Assembly (NCBI GenBank): GCA_964017125.1
Contig: OZ024907.1
Location: 17,662,715 to 17,726,714, forward strand
DNA length: 64,000 bases
Direction: 5' to 3'
DNA from: Flabesymbios commensalis
Taxonomy: Eukaryota; Annelida; Polychaeta; Terebellida; Flabelligeridae
The notes beneath the pieces are model-generated. The model saw only the letters and a list, made by a program, of their open reading frames with translations, was not told the DNA's origin and searched no databases. Every line of letters starts with the position of its first letter. The first letter of the stretch is position 1. Both the position numbers and the translations under genes were made by a program. Positions 1 to 11,600 of this stretch are shown one piece after another.

Positions 1-399
1 TGTCCGAATTACAATCATATTACAAGCTGCATGTATTTGTATAGTGATGTAGGTATAACCTGTACAACGTTATTGGATATAGGCCTACAACAGGTATTCC
101 GCACTTTTTTTTAATGTGATTTGCTCGAATATTTGTGACTCATCACAAAAAAAACAGCAGCAGGCCGGCCTATTATCAGGCTGAAACATGTGCTAACCCC
201 CCCCCCCCCCCTACCCCCCCCCCTCCCTCTCGACATAAAAGTTACCTGAAATGCTAAGCTCTTGGTGTAATTTCCAGTGGATGTTGTATTCTGATAGGTT
301 GGTTTTGCTCAAGGTGAAAAAAAGCTTAACATTGTGAAAACGTCATTTTAACAAGGAATTACAAGAAAATAACAAGGCATTACAATTGAAAGGGCAGAG
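1..399. other. no gene seen; homopolymer C tract
   Basis: AT-rich flank with a run of C residues near 197-225. No exon of the IgGFc/TSP1 family and no RNA gene was recognised. It should lie within gene A, upstream of its first visible TSP1 exon, if gene A has the same exon order as gene B. Confidence 0.5.
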
Positions 400-1440
400 G
401 CGTTATATGGCAATTGGATTGCATTGAAGGGCGATAAAGAGGCTTTGAAGGGCGGTGGAGATGGTTTGAGAACGATGCGAGGGCGTTACATGACGACGAT
501 GAATAGACGCTAGAAGGCAATGGTGAGGCGTTAAAGTGCGACTGGGTGTGTTAAAAGGTGGTGGAGATGCATTACAAGTGACAGGGAAGCGTTAAATGAC
601 GATGTAAAGGCGTGCAAGGGCGGTAAGGAAGCATTAAAGGGTGACGCCTTAAATGGCGATGGGAAGGCACTAAAGAGTGACGAAGAGGCGTTAAAAGGCA
701 ATGGGGAATTTTAAAAGGGCGATTAAGATTTGTTTAGGTGTTACGGGGTGAGTCTAAGGGCAATGGAGTGACGTTAGAAGGCGACGAAGAAGCGTTAAAG
801 GGTAGCAGAGAGGCAACACAGATGCATAAAGGGCGACGAAACGATAGTAAAATGCAATGTGGGTACATTAGAAGGTGACAGGTAAGAAATAAGGCCAATG
901 TGGAGGTGCTACAATATATAAACAAATATAAAAACAATATAGGTTCTTCAGAAGGAACCCTTCAGTACTATTACCATGCAACCCCTTCCAGGGTTCTCAT
1001 GGGGTTGCATGTTAATAGTACTGAAATGTTCTTTTTAAAGAACCTATATTGTTTAGAGTGTAAAAGGTGACGAGGAAGCATCAAAGGGCATCACGGTGGC
1101 ATTAAAGGGCAACCTAGAGGCATTTAAGGGAAACAGAGAGGCGTTAAAAGGCAACAGGAAGCGTTAGAGAAAGACGAAGCGATGCTAAAGCACGACAACA
1201 AGGCGTTGAAATGCGACGGAAACGTGGTAAATGATTATGGTATGCCCTAAAATGCGTTAAAATGCGATGGGGAAATGGCAAAAGGCAATGGCTATATGTT
1301 AAGGGGTGACGGAGAGACGTTAAATGGCGATGGGAAAGTGTGGAAGGGCGATTGAGAGACGCTAGAGAGCATCTGGGGCGTTCAAGAGCGACGGTCAAGC
1401 GTTCAAGGACGATGGGAAGGCGTTGAAGAACACTTTATCT
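400..1440. repeat. degenerate minisatellite of GGCGTTAAAGGGCGA-like units
   Basis: The segment is built from imperfect units of roughly 15 and 30 bases that alternate gcgttaaa and gggcgac/gatgg words. The copies are strongly diverged. Open frames on the minus strand here are by-products of the periodicity. A palindromic element (932-1055) interrupts the array. Confidence 0.7.
932..1055. mobile_element. palindromic MITE inside the minisatellite
   Basis: The ends are inverted copies: AACAATATAGGTTCTT on the left and AAGAACCTATATTGTT on the right. The inner arms continue the pairing through ttcagtacta and catgcaacccc words. Such short elements with no coding capacity are typical of non-autonomous DNA transposons. 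No autonomous partner is visible and the superfamily is not assigned. Confidence 0.75.
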
Positions 1441-1494
1441 AGTCAAAAAGAGCTAATTAATCACAACTATGATATTTGTATTTCTTGAAAATAA

Positions 1495-1800
1495 TATTTT
1501 CGGGAATTTGACCTTTTGACCTTGAGGGTCACCTCGAATCTCAAACATAATAATATAAAATGATTTACCAGTGAAAATCATCATGAAAATGAGGTATTAC
1601 AATGTTCTTAGCTGTATTTTCTGTATTTTCGATTACTTGACCTTGAAGTGGACCTTTAAACATTGAAGATGACCTTGAATCATGAAAATAATATATGAAA
1701 TGGATTTTCTAGTCAACATTACACGAAAAAAGGTATTACACTTGTCTCTAACTTTATTTGTTGAAAAATCCTATTTTACGTTTAAATTGACCCTTGACTT
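1495..1800 (-). repeat. AGGTCA-rich dispersed repeat, reverse orientation
   Basis: Two to three diverged units contain tgacctt words, including TGACCTTTTGACCTTGA near 1508-1524, with gaaaatcatcatgaaaat and ggtattaca spacers. The same motif set occurs in the opposite orientation at 34960-35900, so this is one repeat family. The half-site resembles a nuclear-receptor core, but here it is simply part of a repeat. Confidence 0.6.
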
Positions 1801-2279
1801 TGGATTATACCCCCTAGCCCCACCGCCATCGTAGATTTTTGACGATGCCAGAACGTTATTGTAACCAATGAGCTCCCCAACTGTTAAGAACAGAGATAAT
1901 TAAAAAGAATCATGGTATAATTGTAAAATGTTAGGCAACTTAGGATGTTCTCTCCGATTTTCACAGCCTCATGGCGGCAATCTTGGATTTTCGGACTTTT
2001 ATGGCTCAGATTTTGATAGACTTTCTTTGTCATTCAATATATCAAGTAGGATAGAAAACTGTTGAGAACCTTTTTTTTAGGGGGGGGGGGGTGTTCGAGT
2101 AGTTATGTTTATATATCTACCCGGCTTATAGGCCTAATTTAATTTTCCACATCCTGGAAAATGTATTTCGCTAGCGCAATCCACAATTTCAAGTTGGCAA
2201 AACTGCGCAATCCACAATTTTTTTAAGTTGGTTGAACTCCCCGTTATATTTACAATTCACAAATTGGAATGGATGGTCA
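1800..2279. other. intronic or flanking sequence, nothing recognised
   Basis: AT-rich sequence with a poly-G tract near 2080. No coding exon was recognised, although exons of gene A equivalent to gene B exons 1-6 must lie somewhere upstream of 2516. They are most likely outside the window. Confidence 0.4.
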
Positions 2280-2547
2280 GAGTTCTTGTATCTTCATTGT
2301 TCTTTTTGTTCTAGTGAATGGTATTTGGGTTGAATAGTCACACTAGTCAGAGTTCTTGTATCTTCAGTGTTTTTTTGTTTTAGTGAATGGTATTTGGATT
2401 GAATGGTCACACTGGGTTCTTGTATTTTCCCTGTTTATTTTCGTTTCAGTGATGGTAGTTGGGGCTCCTGATCATAGTGAGGTTCTTGTATCTTTCCTGT
2501 TTATTTTTGTTTTAGTTAATGGTAGTTGGGGTTCCTGGTCACAGTGG
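2280..2547 (+). repeat. four tandem copies of a 3' splice site plus TSP1 exon start
   Basis: Four units of about 65-70 bases start near 2280, 2350, 2415 and 2482. Each has gttcttgtat, a pyrimidine tract, an AG, and then codons like those that open the TSP1 exon (for example gtgaatggtatttgg). Only the fourth copy runs on into a full TSP1 exon (2516-2671). The first three are truncated exon starts, so they are decoy acceptors or relics of unequal crossing-over. Confidence 0.75.
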
Positions 2548-2671
2548 GGTTCCTGTAGCTGTCCTGATTTGAAAATATCCCGTAACCGATCCTGTGATGA
2601 TCCACCTCCCAGAGATGGCGAGGATTGTGAGGGATTAATAACGGAGGAAGACAACTGCACCCGTAATTGCT
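2516..2671 (+). CDS. gene A exon, TSP1 repeat a1
   Basis: Phase 1-1 exon of 156 nt with acceptor tttag and donor gtaagt. It opens with NGSWGSWSQWGSCSCPDL and then shows RNRSC, DDPPPRDGEDC and a final NC. The WxxWxxC start and six cysteines are the TSP1 pattern. It is the counterpart of gene B exon 7 and the more diverged of the pairs. An N-glycosylation sequon (NRS) is present. The acceptor lies in a fourfold tandem duplication. Confidence 0.88.
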
Positions 2672-5600
2672 GTAAGTAGAGTTAGATCCGTAACTTGTAT
2701 TAAAATGTGTAGGTACTGAAACTATCCCAGCTAACATGAGTCGTTGGCCCAACGCTGGTTTACGGTTGGGCCAACGTCGTAGACGGTGGGCTAACAGTAT
2801 ACGAGCGTTGGGCCAACGTCTCATGTTTGAGTTATCATCCTGACATTATGTAGAGGATTAACATCTAATATCTATTGGCTAACCACTGTTTTATCTTGTC
2901 CATCTGATGTTTTACAGTGCCAATATATATATAAATAAATATCTAACACAACATTTCGAGATCGATGACAATATGATATTTCACTAATTACTTTCTGTGA
3001 AATGTTATTTCCATGCTCAGATCTGGGGTGTATAAAATAATTTCATAATCATGAAATATTTTTAAAAAAAATCTTCATGAAAGCTTCATGAACTGTGTGC
3101 AATCTTACAATATGATCTGCACGTAGACCTAAAACTGAGCATTGAGAATAGGTGTTTTGATGTTAGCCAGTGTCAGACAATATATTTGAATATACTTTGG
3201 CATATTGAGATGAGCAACTTGAAGATGTTATAGATCCAGAATGGGAAGAGTGGAGTCCATGGTCAGAATGTGAATGTCCTGAGAGAATACAGCACAGAAA
3301 CCGTACGTGTGACGGAGATTTACCGGATGACTGTGAGGGTGATGCTTTTGGAGAATATATTGAATGTTTCTTAATATGTGGTAAGTTGAAAAAATGATTT
3401 ATGAAGGTGTCTCAATAGTAACAAACAGTATATATCAATATACACGATGAGAAGGTGACACCCTTTTAGTCAGAAGGCCCGCTAGTCAGAAGGCCCATTA
3501 GTCAGAAGGCCCGTTAGTCAGAAGGCCCGTTAGTCAGAAGGTCCGTTAGTCAGAAAATCAGGTAGGCTTTTTTGTCAGAAGGCCCGTTAGTCAGAATTTG
3601 TTCAGTTGGCAGTGAACGATGCTGAGGGACGCTTCGTTTGATATCTGGGCATGTGAAGCAGGGGGACCTATTTTATTTTGATTAAAACGTTTGTTGTCCA
3701 GCTATTGATAAAAAAATGTTGAGTGTGCATAAAATAATTATTCATTTCAAGGATACTCAAAAACTGCTGATGGAGTCCACGTGTTTTTCAAAAAAATCGG
3801 TAGTTAAATAAATAGTTTGAGGAAGAAAAATAGCCATGAAAATTATAATTTTAAAAAAGTATACACAAACAAATTGCACAAAGTTCTATGAGTAAAACCT
3901 TTAGAACCCCATATAATAGAGATCAGATGTTGCGTCTCTAGGACATTAGTATACTTTCGACTATGAGTTGTTAATAAGTCGACATAATCTTGATATGAAT
4001 TTTTAAAAAAATGCACTGGCGGTTCATACATTTATATTAAAAACTAGCATTATTGATGACTGGTTGGTTGCTTGGTTGGTTCATTTTCAGCAATGAGTAA
4101 GCTTAAATTTTGTCACCTCTATACTTTCTTTTGGCTATATCAACTTTACTGAAATAGATGTGCAAACTGTGTCATGAGAAATCCCCACAAGATTTCTCAA
4201 CTGGTGTTGAGTTTGTATCCGTCTGTTAAATTTATGTCAAGCGTTAATAAATGTATCTTTTGGTCAGAATAAATGATAAATTGTTTGTCAAAATATTCTG
4301 ATAACCAGCATTTATTGTCGACTCTTTTGTGTGGAAAGGCTTGATTCATATTGAGAAAGTGAAGTTTGCCTAAGTACGGGATAACTATTATATAATGTGA
4401 TTGCAGCATATATTATTACCGTGCCAATTAAGACCAGCGCAAAATTTGAATCTCATTGTAGAACAAGTTTCAAAATTCAGGCACTCGCGTTCGTAGCAGT
4501 TTGTTGTTCATATTTACATTATTCCAAACTGTTCAAAGACTTGGTGTGTACATTGTAGCCTACATTATGCAAATATTATTATTATAATTATACTATCTTG
4601 TTCATATGTAGAAAATTTACAGGCAGATTGGCAATAACCACTTGATCCAATTATAAATGGGTATTTTTCATTCATTTGAAGCTGGAAAATACGTCAGCAA
4701 GATTAGGTTCAAAAACATAATAAGTATCCTATTATTAACGCAACGCTTATAAAAGTGCTAGACGTTGTTACTGGCACAAGTAAATAAATAAAGACAAATA
4801 ATTGGTCATAGAGTTGTTCACAAATGAGATGATTTCGATGAGGTGATTATCTCACTTTCTGACTAACGGGCCTTCTGACAAACGGGCCTTCTGACCAATC
4901 ATCCTTACTTATTTTCTGACTAACGGGCCCTATGACAATCGAGCCTTCTGAATAATTATCCTTACTGGTTTTCTGACTAACGGGCCTTTTGACTAACAGG
5001 CCTTCTGACTAGTGGGCCTTCTGACTAACGGTCCTTCTGACTAAAAGGCGCACACCGATGAGAATAATTATAGTAAATAGTCTACATTCACAGTTTTTAT
5101 TTCATATGCATTTTTGCACGTGTTTGATACGAAATTAATAATCATTATTAGAATGTTTTATTGTTATGACAAAAAACATACAATATATATTTATGATATA
5201 CATTACTGAAATAAAGAAAAGTAGTTATTGCACATAAGTATCGCACGTTAAGTGTAATTGCAAGCTGGAAAACATATTGCTACAATTATATATACAGTAA
5301 TGTACAAAAAAAAAATGCGAAAAAATAAAATATAGAACAAATGAAACATAATATATATATACATATGTAGTAGGCCTACGTGTATACCATCTTCCCCCGC
5401 AAGGTTGGCTACTCCTGAGGTCGCAGACCGACCTTGCACACAATTAAAATCTATCACTCTCAGTGGATATTATTTGTTAAGAAAATACTATGTGATTGTG
5501 GTTTCTAAAGGGTTCGCATAGCAAAACCATTCCCACTGGAAGAGAACTCTTTCTCCCTTAAAGCGCTGGATTTTTTTTATGAAAATCATTGAAACCAAAG

Positions 5601-8600
5601 GGTTTTTTTTCAATTTGAAAGCATCATAAATGTCTTAGTCAACTTATTCTGATTCATTTAAATACCTATGTTTTGGGTCTACGACTATTAGAAATATGCG
5701 GGGGGAGACTTTAGTCGTCACAATCTGACGTCTACAGACGTCAGATTGTGACGACTAAAGTCTATCCCAGACGTTAGATTGTGACGACTAAAATCTATTC
5801 CCGCACTGTTGCACAATATTATTATACAGCGCCTTCGAGATCAGTTATACAGCAATGGAACTCCGATAATGACAATGGCCCTTAATCCATTAACTTCAAA
5901 ATGTTAAAAAATATTTTTTAAAGATAAATTATCCAATCAATCTGGATTCCGCTCTGTAAATTTAGATGTCAAAATCATAGATCCCTGTTGAAATTGTTAA
6001 ACAAAATTCAGAGGACATACATTTAAGATAGTGCACTTCATGCCACATAAACGAAGTGGGAGACGAGTTCCATCACGTATCAAAAAAATTTTTTTGCGCA
6101 GCATAGAATGCTAGGCGTACGCATATTCACACATCCCTCGAATTTTAGTTTTAATAATGTTATGAATGTTAGTGGAACTAAATTACTGGAGCTATCTAAA
6201 CTATCTTGGGGATGTGTCTGAGATTCAAACCTCATTGGATGTTTCAGATTTTTAAATATGTCATAAAAGGTCGCGAAGAATTGACCTCTTGCCCATCTCT
6301 CATACACAGTCACATGTTTCTGTTGCTAGATGTATTATATAGACAACTTGGGAATCTCTTATTTGGACAGTCAGAGTGACGTGTACCGAATTTCGTCATG
6401 GCGGCCAGTAATCATATAGTGGCCGCCATTCAGGGAGCTGGGAACACAATGACATTAGCGTGAGATTCCAAGCTTATGTATCTATCTGATCTATCATACC
6501 TACGGAAGCAAGCAAGCTATGCTCTCAGCCAGCCGTCAACGCCTGGTCAAGGGCTCTCTGATTGGCCTGTCTTGCGACACGCGACATTCAAGGTATCTGG
6601 CTATTTAAAATAGTCGGACCCTATGCTCGATAAAGCAAGGTATCGCACTGCGTGCTCGTGGGTAAGATAACTTGTGGTGGAAGATGCTATGATTGGCCCT
6701 TCGAATATCCCGTGGGTTTCAGAGTAATGTGACCATAGGGTTCGATTTATTCATAAGCCATGGGTGGATTCAGAATCTGAAGTAATGGTGTGCGCCCCCT
6801 GGATCTTTCACTATAAGCAAGGCTGTTTATTCGCCCAAAACTATATTGAAGGGTGTTTTTTCTGTCAAAACTGTATTATCTTTAAAAATGTATTTTAGAG
6901 AGAAATTGTTTATTCAAGGGTAAATATTTGAGCATACATACCAATCAATTTTTTGGGGTACCTTTAACCAAGTGCTTTATATTTCGAGGGTATTTTTTGT
7001 ACAAAAGTGCATATTCAGAGGTGTTTTTTCAGTGTATATTTAAAGCTTCATAACTGTTTATTTTATTTTATTCAAAATATTAATCCATGGAGAATGGTGT
7101 TTTATTTTTTTATTTTACTGCTCCGGTCGGTAAGTTATTAAGAATTTAAGTCTGTTGTTTTTTAATATTGTTGCCCCACCAAAACAAACCTGATCACAGC
7201 GGAGTAAGACATACTGTCTGTATAATCAGGACATTAAAAGTAACAAGTGGCAGATAACGGTCATCATTGAAAAAAGAGTGGAAGACTATTCAAATTATTT
7301 TATTTTTTTAAGTGATCATAGATACATTTCACAGTACAAAGTGTATTGTTTCATGTCATTTAGACATATCTAGGCGTTATTACTTTGTGTGATATGGGTG
7401 ATATATGCATGTATTGTCATGTTCCGGTACCGGTATGGAGAATGTCATTCACTTGAAAAATAGAACTCTATTTTAGTATGGTGCTTTTAAGTGTGGGCCA
7501 GCATCTGATCCTTTGGTCCGCCATTAAGACGCTCTCCGCAGACCATGAGAAATTGCAGTCAGAATTTGCATCAACTTCGGTGATGTGAATTATCTTTTTC
7601 GCTCTTTTGATTCTCGTGATTTTCTTGAAAAACATTTGCATTTTTTTATTCGGTATCCCATGAACTTTTCAAAATATTGTCAAAATGCTACTAGACAATA
7701 TCAGACTTTATTTTATTTCATCGTAAATCATCACATACAATGATATAAATCGCGCTATATGTGGTAAAATAAAATAATATTTAAAAACATCAGACTTTAC
7801 AGTAACCGATTTGACCCCAGTCTCGGACATCTAGATCCAAGGCTGGTTATGTGGGCTTTGTATCTCAGCTAACACGAGGCATTGATCGTCCCATCGTCTG
7901 CTGTACTGGCCCAACATAATGCCGATTCAGCTCAACGTATCGTGTTTGCTATTAAGGGGGTGGTTTGGTGTTGGCCAATGTAACATTATATTGGCCCATA
8001 ACCTTACCACTATTACATACATATTGTTCACACATCGAGTCACTACTTAATAATACTTGATGGTGTATCGCATGGTGAACTAATTCCGCTACATTTACCC
8101 AGTTTTAGTGCATTTATAAGGCCTTTAAAACAATATCAATGATTGTTTTGTACGTTTTAAGTTATTTTTATCGAAATAAACAAAACAGGTATGCAGCTTT
8201 AAATCTTTTGCTTGACACCAATTTTAGCTATGTGACCCCTAAAAAAGGAAGTAAGTAATTACATATAATTTTAAAGAAATTTATTTCATCTAAAATATTA
8301 AGGCAATTAATTACCAGAGCAACTGACCGAACGCATACAAAACGACTGAAGGGGCCAGCTAATATTTAAAGTCATTAAAACAGAGTTTCACTTAAAATAC
8401 AACAAAACGTATTATTACATTTAATGTTAGGCTATATATCCCATATAAAAATTGAAATAGTTGATAAAAGATTTTCATTCCGAAAAACAAAGTAATTTAA
8501 TATAATATAGTCCATGTAAATTTGTGTGGAATAAGATTTTTTTTATAATGAAATGGGTAAAGATTGCATGACAAAATACGGCTGAAGGTGTCAGGGAATT

Positions 8601-11600
8601 TCAAAATGTCTATAACTGCTAAAAACAGAAAAAAACAGAGACCCTTAGTTGATGTAAACATATGAAAATAATAAATAAAATAACAATTACTGGAGGAACT
8701 GTGGAATGAGAACTAAACGACTCAAGTTTATTATTAGGCGTCGCTAAAAAAAGCAAAACATATATAACTATCCAATTTAATATTTATCTGATGTAAAAAA
8801 ACGATAGAATTTTAATATCAGATTGTGATGTTGGGGATAGATTGTGAAATGAGTATAGATTACATGACAAAATACGGCTGAAGTGGCAAGGAAATCTAAC
8901 ATTCTAAGTAATAGCTTTTTTCATACTAAAAACAGAAAAATTGAATGTAATTACAATGACCATATTTTATGTAAAATTATGTCAGACAGTAAATAAATTA
9001 AAATAACAGTGGAATTGTATCAGAAATGATTGTATTACAAAATACGACTTACTGGGCAAGGAAAATTAAAATCGCCAGTAAGTAATTACAATGGACATAT
9101 ATAGATTACATGACAAAATACGACTTACTGGACACGGGAATTTAAATAGTCAATAACGGCCATCTGCATGCTAAAAAAGACGAAAAAACTTTTAAAATGA
9201 GATATAATTGCATAGGTTCTTATATAGTTTATGTAAAATAGTAAGCAGAAAAAAAGGAGCTAAGGAAAGTAAAAATAAACAGTTAAATGGGCAAGTTAGA
9301 AAATACGGCTGAAAGGGCAAGGAAATGAATAATAGCCCCCTAATTAGATATAATTGCAAAGGCCATTAGTTCATGTCAAATTACATCAAATAGGAAATAA
9401 AGTTTAAAAATTACATCGAAATTGGGTATATATTACATTGGCAAATATTGCTTATTGGGTCAGGCAGTTAAATCTTTAATAAAAGCTATTTTCGGACTAA
9501 ACACAGCAAGTAATTAGATAAAATTGCTAAGTTCATGTCAAATAATGTAAGACATTTAATAAAAATTACAACAGGAACTGAACGAATTTGAAAGAAACAG
9601 CTGAAGGAGCAACATAGTTATCAAGCATCATTAAAATACAGTTTTACCTAAAAAAAAGATATAAATCTTATGTCAGGTATCAATAAAATACGGACATTTA
9701 ATTATCAAAAAGTGAGAATATTTGTCATGACAAAATACGGCTGAAGGGGCAAGGGAAATTAAAATTGTCAATAACAGCTGTTTCATGCTAAAAATAGTAT
9801 AAAACGGACGTAATTAAATATAATTGTAAATGCCCTTATTTCATATAAAATTAAGTAAAATGGAAATACAATAAAAAAAATTACAGACGCACTGAAAAAG
9901 GTATATATTGAATGAGAAAAATACGGCCGGAGGGACAAGGAAATTTAAACACGTCAATTGAAGGGATTTGCACGCTAAAACAGCAAAATAGGAATTAATT
10001 AGGCCCTAATCCATGTAAAAATACGTCGAATAGGAAATAAGGCTTGCAAATTAAAGAGATACTGAAATTGTTATGAATTGCATGAAAAATACGGCTGCAG
10101 GGGCAATACAATTTAAATCCCCAATAAAGCTATTTTCAGACTAAAACAACAAAATTCGAAGTAGTTAGATATACATGTAATGCAAAGACACTTAGTTCAC
10201 ATAAACTTAAGTCAAATTGGAAAAAAACAAATTTAAAAAATACAGAAGCACTGTAATGGGTGTAGATTACATGAGAAAAAACGGCTGAGGGGGCAATGAA
10301 TTGTTAAATTTTTAATAAAAGGGTTGTGCATGCCAAAAACAGTAAAAACGGAAGAAATTGAATATAATTGGAAAGACCCCTAGATCACTGAAATTATCTA
10401 AAATAGAAATTTGAAATATGCCAGAGGAAGTGAGAAGTGAACAGCTGAAGGGGCAAGTTAATAATCAGTGGTTATTGGAAGCCATTAGATAGTATTAGAA
10501 GCCATTAGATAAAATTGGAAAAACCCTTATTTATTATAAATTATGTAAAATAAGAAAAACAATTTTAAAATAACAAAGGCACTGAAATGGGTAAAGTTTG
10601 CATACGGCTGAAGGGGTAAAGAAATTTATAATCGAATTTAAAAACGATTTTTATGTGAAAATAACAAAAACAGAAGTAATTAGATATAATTTAAGCCCCT
10701 TAGTTCATGTTAAATTATATCAAATTGGAAATAAGATTTACAAATTAAGCAGGCACTGATATGGGTAGAAATTACATGAAAAAACAGCTGATGGGGCAGG
10801 GGAAAGTAAATCCAAAATTAAAGCTATTTTCAGACCAAAATAGCAAAAACCGAAGTGAATTAAATTAGTTCTCCTGGTATCTGTGATTCCTATTTTACAT
10901 AATTTTACATAAAATTTGAAGCTTTGGTGTTATTGACACGGAAGGAGCTTTTGTTGACAATATTTAATTCCCTTACCTCTTCAGACGTATTCTCGCATGC
11001 AACCTATACTCATTTCGCTATCCTCCTTTCGAAAAATCTCTTAACAACTCCTAATATTCAACATGCCCCTTCTGCCGTTTATACCGCATTCGCTCGGTTC
11101 CTCAGGTATTTTTTATTTTTCTCTTTTTACATAATTGCACATGAAATATGTTTAATTACTTTTCTTTTGCCGCTTGTTAGCGCATAAATAAATATTACTT
11201 ACCCCTTCAGCCGCATATTTCAGCATGCAATGTATGCCATTTCATAACAATTGGGAAATCAATCTTTCATTGATTTTCTACATGAGAAAAGTTTCTTTTA
11301 TGTCTTTAAATTAAAAGCAATTATCATATTCGTTTTTTCTGCGTGTTTTATTTTTAGTAAAACTATCTAACTATCTTCCAATGATCTTAATAATTAGCTT
11401 GCCCCTTCAGCCCTTTTTATCATTCGATCAGTTGATATAGTGTAGGGCATTGCTCTGGTGCAGAGGTCAAAGGTGCCTGCCTCGAAAGTTCGTTCCTCGC
11501 TCCGGCATTCAGGTTTCAAAGGAACAAGCGTTTCATTCCCGCTCCCTCGTTAAGATTCAACATTGTGGGCAGCCCTTGTGACCGAGAGTAGCGTGCTCGG

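Noticed and set aside
2356-2515. Upstream extension of the first visible TSP1 exon as a start codon and signal peptide (MYLQCFFVLVNG...)
   Set aside because: The hydrophobic stretch is the translated pyrimidine tract of tandem duplicated acceptors; paralogue exon 7 begins at the same place without it.
3446-5064. CRISPR-like array in the 17-base repeats
   Set aside because: Animal DNA; units are directly adjacent without spacers and are mirrored at the other end of a transposable element.
10924-11187. 87-codon open frame as a membrane protein
   Set aside because: It lies across the centre of the inverted array and its sequence is the reverse of the repeat motif.
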